Shown: piece by piece, positions 44,301-56,300 of the stretch
Position numbering within the stretch: position 1 is the stretch's first letter
Layout of the letters: every line of letters begins with the position of its first letter
Origin: Enoplolaimus lenunculus
Taxonomy: Eukaryota > Nematoda > Enoplea > Enoplida > Thoracostomopsidae
Direction: 5' to 3'
DNA: 64,000 nt
Assembly: GCA_030248215.1 (NCBI GenBank)
Contig: JASANG010002174.1
Location: 62,001 to 126,000 of the forward strand
Translations under genes and position numbers: made by a program
Notes under the pieces: generated by a model
Seen by the model: the letters and a program-made list of their open reading frames with translations, nothing else
Database searches by the model: none
What the model was told of the DNA's origin: nothing

Positions 44301-47300
44301 TTATTTGACCTGTGCATAACAGGTTTGAGCTTATGCCACTGTTGAATTAACCATGATACAAATGAAGCATATGCGTTTAGGTCGCAACGAATCGGAATAT
44401 TTCTATAAGGTTAAAAATAATTTATTTATTGCATTTCGACGTTCTACTTTCTATCTACTTTATTTTCGGTTTCGTCACAAACATTTTTGTAAAATGAATA
44501 AGCTATTTTTAGTTACTGACTTACCGTAGGTAAAAATGTATTCTACTCGAAGAGCAATGGGGAGAGCATCAACTAGTATATCACCTTGTTGTTGCCTTAG
44601 GCCCAGCCGAGATTAACTCCAGCGTTAACCTTTGCCTTGTGCCCTTGTCAATGATAGCATGCGCAGGAATTCCTACCCGAAAGCAAAGGATATGATTGCT
44701 TTTTGACTGCTTGAAATTAGTTAATTGTTTGTGACAACGACTAGGGTGGCACTAAACAATATTTTGTACTAAGGTGGGGTTAGCGAGTGACAATATTTAA
44801 AATTGTCACTCGTTAACCCCATGATATGTCGTTCCCGGTGTCTCCATAAAATGTATTAATGTGAACCCTGCATTATTTGTTCTAGGCATGGTCAACATTA
44901 AACTATCGATTGATGGCGGAAAAGAATACAACTTTTGGAATAAATTTTATTTAATTTCTCCAAATATGGCTCGACGGCGTGTTAATTTGATCAATGACCC
45001 GAATTATATTATAAATAATTGGAACAATTTTGATCCAGACAATTTGACGCTAACGTGGGAAGCGTTGAATATTACGACGAATCTCAACAGTCAAGTTGAT
45101 ATTACGCTTTGGGGCTACTGGGAAGATGTAGAAGAGCATTCGTTCCAAGAAATCGGAACTATTGCTCGTAATGTTCCAAATAAAGGAGCATATTCGTTTA
45201 ACCCACGAACTCTAACTCGTGATGTGACAACGCTGAACTACCAGCAACAAGAAACCAACTACTGGAAAGATTATACGTTTGGTGTTGTTCAGGTACATTG
45301 GTTTACACTGATATGTGTGAGTTTAAATCTCACCCACAGCAGGTGGTGTGGATAGAGGTGTTTAGTCCAGAGGAATTTTTTGTTCTGCTATTTTTGGCTA
45401 AATTATTCGAAAACGAACCGCAAATTATGTGAAATCCACACAAACAGTTTCTGTATTTTTTAACTCTCCTCTAATTCGATAGGCTGTCTATGGAGATTGT
45501 TGCTGTCATCCTGATGCAAGTACACATATATACTGATCATTTGTCGTATTTCTTGTACGTTTTATTCTGAGCCTTTTGAACTGAATAAAGCGACATATTT
45601 AACTATTAATTAAAGCTCAATACTGAAATTGGTTGCTGATTGATAGTTTACAGCACGTCAGTGTCGGATTCAATGGCGATGAAGGTGTATCTTCCGCTAA
45701 CCCTGATGAAAATTGTAAAATGTAGATGATCAATTTATATTTTCGGCTCAAATATGTTAAAATCATGGTGTGGGTACTAAACGACACGAATTCAATATCT
45801 TGCACTTTCATCGTAATTGTTTAATCTTAAAATATCGAAAAATGAGTTAAAAATACGATTTAGAATTGCAAAATTTCAGAGCACAAAAATCATTTGTTTT
45901 CACTGGAAAACGTTGGATCCGCCACAGACTAAGATCTGTCCACTCAATTTTGAATGTTTTTGTGTTTTTACAGGTTCGAGTCACAGACGACTGGATGCAG
46001 TCAAAAGGCGACGGTATACAATGGTCAGGTATCGTTCCGTTTGGATGGTATTTTCGTGACGTATGGGACTACGAACTTGGAAGCAATTGGGCGCTTGAAA
46101 AATGTCTCGAGTGGTATGATGTAAGTTTTAAATTACTTTAACCAATAGTGGATGATCACTCTTTATAAGAAGAGTGTGCAACTGGGTACATTCTGCGTAT
46201 TAAAGAATGTACCAGCACGCGTTGCATTTTTGTTCGACCCCCCTCAACGCGTTGCATTTTTGTTCGACCCCCCTCAATCAGGGGGGGGGGTTAAGCAAGA
46301 GATTAACAGTATGCTTCAGTACACCTACTCCCCTTAAACAAGGGCGTTACAATTTCCTCCTTTACTACGATATAAAACTGCATAAAGACCCCCTAAACAA
46401 GGAGGGGGTAGGCCAAAAACGCAACGCGTGCCGGGTACACTCTTTAATACACAGAAGGTACCGCGTTGCACACTCTTGTTATAAAGAGTGATCATCCACT
46501 CTTGCTTTAACAAACTTGTTGTGTTGGTTTGACATCAAATACTGACACAAAGCAGCCAATTATATTGGCGAAACTGAACTTATTTTAGCAGGCTAATTTA
46601 AGATATATATAGTATTAATCGTTCTTACTCAATTTTTCATATTCACCGAGGCTTTTCTGGGTTCGTTTCAGTATGACGGACGCCGGTATAATTTCTGGAT
46701 GGACCTTGAACCGTTACAGTCGTGTCCTTGTACCCTGAGTCAAGCAGTGATTGATATTGGACGATTTATGCCGTTGTATGATTGCGATATGACTGGCGAT
46801 AGCAACTGTCCTTATACACGTGGAGCGTTTCATTGTGTACTTTCGGTAAACACTACTCAGATTCAGCAGTTGAACCTATTTATGTCTTTTTTTGTATTTG
46901 AGGTTTATGCCACGGCACACGGGACAACGGAGGGGTGACAGTCGACACTTTTGCAAAGATAAAATATCACGTAATTCTAAGAGTGGTTTATTTAATGTCT
47001 GCTTCCCAAGAGCACTGAATTCATTTTCGGTTCCTGTTTGTTGCTGTCTTGCTGTCTTAAATCTTGCCGTTATGATCAGTTTACAGTAGCAAGTTTATCT
47101 TGTCTTCGATGGTTAAATCGTGCTGTTTGAAGCTGAGAATTTTGCACGAAATATAAAGCCCTATAATTCACTGGAATTCATGCTATTAAATTTAATTCGC
47201 ACGTGTGAACACAATTGCTAAGCGGTTGAATTTATTGTACCTGCATTTTGAATGACCAGTCCGGAAACAATGCTGTTAAATGGTTCTGAATTTATATTCA

Positions 47301-50300
47301 GACTTCTTCAATTTATTCAAGAAGCTTGAATTAATCCAATTATTAAACTTGTTTGATATTTCGCAATACACAACGATGGTTGCTGGACCCCTTAAATTAT
47401 TTATATAAGTCCATGTCAACATTCTGAATGAAAATTATATTTCTGCGCACTTACAGCTGCACGTTACCCGTGCAAGTTGCAGCTACACGAGTTCTCGTTG
47501 CAAAAACTTGCACGTGGTTGAGTTTAATTCTTTTGCGAGTGGATGTCAGATTGTTATATTATTAATATACGCACATTAAATCAGAGTTCGAGCTGTAAAC
47601 TGATTCGAAATCTACGAAATTTTTTATAAATCATCTTTGTAATAAATAAATACACACGGCGTACATATAGCTTAATCTAGGTTCTTTTTACTGTTTATTT
47701 ACTATTTTCTAGGTTAACCCAATATGGTCAGGATCTGCTCAGGAATGCTGCTACGACATCAACGGCTGGCTGATGTTTTCGCAGGTATAAACACTAGTAT
47801 TTGCAAAGATACTGTAGTTATGAACTTGTTTTACATATTTTTACAGTCTTTAGAACACGTCTTCCATTTGATAGACGTACGAATGCGGTTCAAATTCGAC
47901 TATAACCGGCAGCAGTTGCGATGATCAATAGTCGATTATCACTTTTCGACAAGAGTATGCGGGTTCTGCATGGTACAAAATGTACCAACTCGCGTTGTAT
48001 TTTCGCCCGACCCCCCTCCCTGATTAGGGGGGTAATCAGTCACCACTGGAACCGCACAGTAAACGTAAACTCCTAGGCTTGAAGAGTAGAATATAGTCAG
48101 AGCAACTTGAGATTCAATTGGAAATATTAGTGCAACGTGCCCCGTAAATAAGGTTAGGGAGGTCGGCGAAAAACGCAACGTGTTCTGGGTGGATACTTTT
48201 CAACACAGAATGTACCCAGTTGAACACTCTTGTCATCATCTGCTCTTGCTGAAACATTCAAAATTTCTCAGTTGAAGGTTTATGTTATGCTCAATAAATC
48301 GTTGTTTAAAATTTAAAATTATTTTTGGGCGGTTCTCTTTTAGTGTTGACATACAAATGAATTGTAGGTTGCCGTGGAAATGCATACCCACTTAGTCTCA
48401 CCCCCCTGAACAGTTTTGCGAATAGCATTTTATGCATTCCTTCCCAATATGGATTCAGGACTGTGGTGTAATGTAGCTAAATTATAGCAAACTTTGATAT
48501 CAAAATTGTGGTTACATTTGATATCAACATTGTTTTTTCATTAGTTTGCATGACGTGATGCGCAAAAGCAAACACACGGCCTTAAACTACAAAGGCAGTG
48601 GCAAAGGGCGCCACGTTTCTATGGACATCTTCGTCTTCTCTGACCGAAAAATTTATCGACAGCATAAAAATGATTTTATGTTTAGTGAAAATTTTCTTTA
48701 CGACTTCGGCTTATATAAAAATCATGGACGGAACGATTTTCTGTGAAACTTGAAAAGAGTAAGCTTAAGCTTTAGACCAATTTTTTTGCTTGGCTTAGGC
48801 TAAGGATTAGGCTTAGCCTTAGGAATATGTTCATTATTAGGCTTAGGTTTTGGCTTAGGAATATGTTTATAATACTGTCCCGCACCTGTTCTTTACATTG
48901 CCCACGACTTCTACAAGTCTGTCAACCGTTCCAGCTAACGTCTCTTGGTTGTGGATCAGAGTAAAACAAGCGTTTTACTATTTGTAATTAATTTAGGACT
49001 GGGAATATAACGACAACTATCTTCGATTTTATTCACCTGGGGCTCCACAACGTGCTCATCCGTTCGGTTCGTACCCATACAAGCGTCCGCCGTACGTTCC
49101 GGGTCTGTCGAACTATTACAACGATCTCATGCCGTACGAAATGTGTTGCAAGTGGGCCGGACACTGTGAATTTTACTGGTGGCGTCGTGAAACGTCTGGC
49201 TGTCAAGAGTACAGGCCCCCTGTCGCTGGTTTTGCCTATGGTGAACCACATTTCATCACGTATGACGGTGCTCAGTTTACATTTAACGGCAAAGGTATCA
49301 TTGTATTCAAGGGCGTAGCCTCGAAGTGTTTCTAGGCACTAATCCCCGCCCTTTGGTTTTCCTGTCCAGGCGTTGTTAAACATTTTTTTTCAGTTGGTAA
49401 CACAAGATCCACATCCGCTTCGAAATTTTTTTCGGACATGACCTGTGTCATTTTTATAATCCGGGCTACGCCTGTGATTGTATTGTCTCCGAGTGTTGAC
49501 AATTTTATTTTGATGCTGCCGACATGACACTAAATTGAAAAAAATGGACGAAACATTAAAAAAGCCGTTGGCAACATTTTCGAAATCCTAAATTCGTACT
49601 TTTGTGCTCTGTAAACTTTTCTACAACAAAAGTTTGTGAAATGTTTTTCCAAAATCTGGCAAATGGTTTATATGGTTTGAAGACGTTGAAACAACACTGA
49701 AAATTGATAGCTTTAACTTTCGATTAATATGCTACAACCGTAGATTGTTGTTGTTTCAGATACTAAATAAATGGCAAATTTTCTCGTTTATACTTTTCCT
49801 CACATTTACCCTTATAAGGCTCTGGCTTAAGTTTTTGGGTAAAAGACTAGTTACGCCTATATCTAAGCCTGAGGCTAACCTTAACGTTAAGTTTGCTTGG
49901 AATGTGGTACAAAAGCTAGAAAATGTTTCTGACAAACTGGGTTAAAACGTGGCTTTCGCTAAAAATAAATGTTAGGTGTTAAACTCAAAACTGCATCGGC
50001 GCAGCCATGACTTCACATCGGTACGGTATAATTTGGCCGTCATAAAACATTGTTACCTCAGTAAGTTATTGTAATCGCCGTTAAAACTACTTGTTTCTTG
50101 TATTTCTATAAATTTCGAGTTGGGGTATATACCCTCTATTTTATCCCCTTGTATACGGTCCTGTATAGCAGCATTGTTTGGCGGAGGTACGGAATCCGGA
50201 CCCTCTAGTATTTTGACAAAAGGGGGCCATCCTATAGATCTCGACGAGCTGAATTAAACGGTACCATTTATATGGCTGCATAACTAACGGTTCAAAAGTT

Positions 50301-53300
50301 ATGGCCCTCAAAACTTATAGTGCAAAAAGTACCTATCATGCACATATTCGTAAAGTATAAATTTTATCACGTTTATTTCGTAAACAAAATTGATTGGTGT
50401 TTGCGAAATCTATAAAATGAACTATTTTTTATTAAATTTCGACCATTGTTTTTGCTTTCAGGCTACTACGTTTTGTCAATGATGCAATCAGAGCGTCACA
50501 GTATGATGGTTCAAGTGCGTCTCGAGCAACCACCCAAAACAATCTGGGATACTGTACCGCGAGCAACTGTTATCACAGGCGTTGCAGCCCAAGATAATAA
50601 TTCTGATGTCGTTCAGGTACGTCATATTCAACACATTTCTCCGCTTTCCCGATCCAAGGCCGGCCGGAGCAACCACCCGTCATGACTCCATTTGGGACGT
50701 CTTCGCTTTAACGAGCGGCCCATTAAACAAAAAATTTGAACAAATAGTTTGATCATCGTAAGAAAATCACACCCCGAAACTTTGGACGTTCCACCATAGC
50801 CTGCTGAGGCACTGTAACGATGCCTACGTTTAGTCATAATATGGTACATTTCATAGTAGTTGTGAAATAAATGTTTCTAATTTACATCAAAGACAATTTT
50901 AGCGTCATAGTTTGCGTTTCTAATATAAGCTGAACAATTGTCTTGAACGGCGGTCTGGTTCACGCATAAGTTAGGAAAGAAATGTGAATACCAAGTAACG
51001 CCACTTCTATCTGCATGCATTGCAATTTTTGTTTACATCAATTACGTAAGGTTTTCATGTTGTTTAGTAAATTCATAATTAAAATAATGGGTGAAATTAA
51101 TCTTAAGTTAGTTTTTAGTACGGATTTTGCATACTCCAGTTTGATTATATTGATATCAACATGCTTTTCTCAGTTGTGGCAAAAAGTATGGTGTTCAGCG
51201 CATATATACAACTAAGTCTGTGTCTAAATCTTAATTTAAAATGTGTGAGAAAGTATACAAAACCTCACTAATGTAATTAAATCAACGTACTTATCTATAT
51301 ATCTTTTGCGATGCAACAGCAAGTTTTCAGCTGTGGCGTAGTCAGCATTTCATTTCGGGATCCGATAGTTCATGTAAGAATTTTTTTTGGGCCTTCGGTT
51401 ATTCCCCTTCCCCTTCAGCCGGCGTTTGATGAAAAATTGTTGGATTTTGAAATTGTTTGCATATTTGAGCTTCTCATGACCTACCCTGATTATCCCACCC
51501 CAAATTTGAGTTTTTGAAAAAGTCAATTTTTTAAGGTCCCAAGATCCCAAGGCCCTACAAGGGTGGGGAACCTTGACACCTTAAAAATCGAATTTATCCA
51601 AAATTTGAATTTGATTGTGGAATGATCAGTGGAAGCCATAAAAAGCTCAAATATGCAAAAATTTTCGAAATCCAAGCTTTGTTCGGCAAACGCCGGCTGT
51701 GGGGAGGATAACTGAAAAGACCCAAATTTTTACCTCTAAGATCTAAAAAAATGTTATCCTTAAACCAAGTTAAAACTGGTTTAATTTTACGCTTGTTCCT
51801 CCCGTAGTATACACCGTTATTCAAGATTCTTGTCAATAGTTCTGTGTGTAATTTTTAGGTGTTCGCCCGAAAAGAATTTCGCCGATGGCGCTACAGAACA
51901 GACGTTTACGTTGATGGTGTGCGTATATTTTTCGATAAACCGTGGAAAAAGTATCAACAATTCAACGGTGTTCACGTTCGCAGTCCAGCGCGAAATTTGA
52001 ATCAGTCAGAAGTTCAAATTATGTTCGCTACCGGTGTCGGAGTTCGAGTGATGGAAGCACGGGGGATGCTTGGTAAGGAGGTTTTTTCTGAAGTTTCAAC
52101 TCGTATGATTGAGTATAGATGCTTAGCTGAATGTCAAAACGGCAGGGTTCCATCGGAATTACCATTCAGGCTAAAAATCCGGCAAAATTTGACTTTAAAC
52201 TTAGATTTTGCTTGTTTCGTTTTGTGTCGTTCATTTGCAATTATTCTGTTGGTTTTTTCTTAGTAAATATTCCGAGTTGTTACTTGTATTCCGTCAGCTA
52301 TGTAAACAATTTTTACTGAAACTGTGAACAGTAACGGAAACAGGCATACTGGAAAAAAAGTTAAAAGTCATACACCTTTAACTTTAATAGAATTACTAAA
52401 ACTTGATTCCGATTTCGATTCTGTTTCCGGCAGAAAAATTTGATTCCGATTCCGATACCGCTTCCGATAAAATCTAGTTCCGGTTCGAGCCCTGCAAAGG
52501 GGGTATAGATTAATTTCCGCTTTTAACATATGGTTCGCAGATTAAATTTAACGGCATCTATAGGTTATAAACAGGTGTCTGTATACGTAGATTCGTTTCG
52601 ATCTCATTAAGATGCTATTAACGGTATATATCAGAAAACATTATTGTATATATTAGCTACGTGATTGCAATATTTGAAAAACACCAATATCTTTCAACAA
52701 TGAGCAACACCAGTGTTTACTGTCTTTCTTCCGATTGTTATTCATTTTACATAAAATTATAAGTATTAAAATTTAATTGCTGGAGCGGTGTTTTATTGAC
52801 GATTCGTAGTCGTTTTAGGTTTTTTAGACATATATGTTGGCTCGATTTTTTAACTGACGCAATCACATCACAGCAAATCGAAAGACAAAATTTGTGTCAA
52901 ACCAGCTGTGCCCATTAATTTATGCAGTGATGCAGCAGGCTAGGATGCCCCCCAAAATTACGGGGTGAGCCTCTTGCGGTAACCAAACAATTTTTTTAAT
53001 TTTTTTAAAATCTTGTTAGGGTTACGGCCTATTTTGGTGTGGGCCATTTCCCAAATGGGGGTACGGAGGTGTCTGTTCTGCCCCGGAATTTATGTTTCAC
53101 TATATTTTTTACATTTATCAACAAATGTTATCACATTCAGATGTAATGGTGGTTTTGCCTCCACAATACAATGAAAGTCGAATTTACCGACGTCGTTACG
53201 ACATATTTGGCGATTTTGATTATGCTGATAGTATAGAACCTGAACCTGTGTTAACTGGAGACAGATGTAAACAGTATTACAGGTAAAGCATCGAAATGTT

Positions 53301-56300
53301 ACTTAACCAAACCCAAAAACTAATCAAACTTAAAACCTGGAGGCAACTCTTCCTACAGCGCTCAACTTAGTTTAAATTGCATGGTACAAAATGTACCACC
53401 GGATGTTGCGTATTGTGGCCTAATCCCCATATTAGGGGATATTTGATGTTGGAAACATAGATTGTTCTCGCTTTTTAAAATAATAAACAAAGAAGGTATG
53501 CAATTTTGTTCAACGCGTGAAGTAGAAAAAATAGGCAAAAAACGCAACGTGCGCAAGGTACATTCTTTCGTACAAGGAATGTTCCCAGTTGGACACTCTC
53601 GTTGAAAGTGGTCATTATTCACTCTTGAGATACAACTCACTTGATAATTTTTTGTAAGCAAGCCACTGTAACTAATTGTTAATGCTTAATTGACACGTGT
53701 ACGCGTTTTTAACGAGAAACTGGCAACTGCAATTTACTCGTGCTCGAATTAACCAGTATGAGCAAATTGAACAATTAGTCATTACATATTGCAGAACAAT
53801 GGGCCTGTTGGGCACGTTCAACGGTGATATCCAGGACGAATTTACGACACCTGATTGCAACATTATGGGAGTTCCACAACAACCGATGTCACCAGATTCC
53901 ACGCGCACGGTTTTTACTAATTTTGGTGAAAAATGGCGTGTCGACGGATCAAAGCATTCACTGTTGTTTCAGGTCAGTCTAAAATTTTAAAATTTAATTC
54001 GGTTCTGTTTCAAATTTAATTCGGTTCTGTTTCAAATTTATTTCGGTTCTGTTTCAAATTTAATTCGGTTCAGTTTCAAATTTAATTCGGTTCTGTTTCA
54101 AGTTTAATTCGGTTCTGTTTCAAATTTAATTCGGTTCTGTTTCAAATTCAATTCGGTTCTGTTTCAAATTCAATTCGGTTCTGTTTCAAATTTAATTCGG
54201 TTCTGTTTCAAATTCAATTCGGTTCTGTTTCAAATTGAATTCGGTTCTGTTTCAAATTTAATTCGGTTCTGTTTCAACAGTGAATAAACCTAAAACCCTA
54301 TTCACACTTGCAAGTTTTGCACATTTGAATAGCACTAAATTAATCTTTTTGAATAATATATTGACAAGGACGAGTTGTTTTGGGCTCAAATTTATAATTT
54401 TGAACATTGCCTTAAATAATAAGGCAGCTCAATCATTTCTCAAATGCCAAAACAAATTCGGTTTGTCAGCATTGAAACGAGAAAGTGTCCCACGTTGAAA
54501 CTTACCTTATTAACATTGAAGCTTTGCTTATAACTTCACAGAAATTGTCACTAATGTTAATTTATCGCGGAATCTGAATTTATCCACTGTTGCTCTTTTG
54601 TTATTGTTCCACAATACCCACGTGATACCTATATGCAAATTTTACGCCTGTGAACCATAATATTAAAACTTGCGTTTAAACACAAGCTTATATCAGTTAA
54701 ACACATAAAAGCACTATACTACCTAAACGCTTAGATTTAAGCTTAAGCTAATCTAGCTGTATTAATCTAATTTTTCTAGTGTAACTAACTTGTAGCTTTA
54801 CGTTTAAACTCATTTTAAACCTCACACTTTTTTAGTTTCTACTATACTTAAATTGAATTTTGGAAAATAAAATATGAGAAAATTTAAAAAATAGTTTGAT
54901 GCTACACCAAGAGGACGAAAACTCCAACCTTATGGATCATCCACGTTATAATAGTCACGTAAAAATGTAAAAAAGTACATTTTTTTGCAAAAGCCACCTC
55001 TGTTAATAAGCCATTTTGTTAATGTGTAAATGTTTGGTTTGGCCACGGATAATTTGAGAACCACGAAAACAAACACAACTCCCTAAACAGTCATTTTGGT
55101 TCGTCACAACACTTTCTGCTCAGTCTTGGTTTGGCACATGCCTAGCCCTTTAGAAAGCACTCTAAAAATTTACATATTGATGCATGTTGTAAATATGAGT
55201 TGTATATATGTGTATGCGTTACTACTCTCCTTCCTAACATTCTTTCTACAAACTCGTTACAAAATGTACCGATCCGACACACTTTCTACACTATGGTTAA
55301 TTTGAATTTGCAATGTCGTTTTGTACATCAGTCGAATTAGAGAGACTGGACATATATCTAAATCCACGTAGACAACGTGGGTGGTATCTTAATAATAGTG
55401 ACTTCCTTAAGACAAGTTGCGTTGTTAGGTTGTGCCTATGACTTAAACCAAAAAAACAAGATAAGCTTGAACGCGAGTTAAACTTCAAAATATGTCAGTG
55501 TAAGTTAAACTTAAATCCAGTCATTTAACCTATACTTAAACTAATATTCATGTTTAGTTGAACTAGTATTTAAGTTTTAGTTTTCAATATGTAGGATTGC
55601 ATCTGATTCTATAGGTGTAACAGTTTAAACTTCGATACTTGAATATCCGTTATTTTATTTTCGTTATTTTGATCGCTACCCGTTTTCCTTATTTTTGCTA
55701 TCCGTTTACAGACTGCTAGCTGTGTTCCTATAAATGAATTTCTACTGTAGAACGAGGATTACGTTGTGGCGATTTGTTTTGTCTTTAGGAAGTTCATCAA
55801 GCGATTTATGATCCGCTCGAATTTTCAAGAAATCAGCTTCGTTTTCAACCAGTTTTTGATCCATGGCGTTTGCCGCTCGGCAATAGGTCATTAATATTCA
55901 GCCGCGCTCAGGTTCATTCTGTGTGTCAAGGCATACAATCGTGTATGTACGACTATTTGATGACAGGTACAATCAAGCAATACTAAACTGAAAATTTTTC
56001 CATTAATCTTGCGACTGTTAAAAATTTACAATTCAACAAAGCTTGTGTAATCAATTAGTGCCGATGCTAGCAACCCAAGTGTCTAATGTATAAATACTTC
56101 CGTACAAAATTGAAAAATATCCTAATTATAACAAATCCCACTATTATCAGTTTCCAAGAATGAAATGTATGTTTTAGCATTAAATTAAAAGCACAGTATC
56201 TGACCTGAATATGACAAACACGCCGTTGAAGGTTTTGAAGAATCAAAGCCTATTTTACCTACCCTTGTGTTGCTTTTGAATAACCATACAGTACTTACAC

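Noticed and set aside
46152-46491. Open frames with repeated FLFDPPQ or HFCSTPLN
   Set aside because: They lie wholly inside the TIR element at 46143-46504.
53991-54276. CRISPR-like regular repeats
   Set aside because: The units are adjacent with no spacers; this is a tandem minisatellite in an intron.
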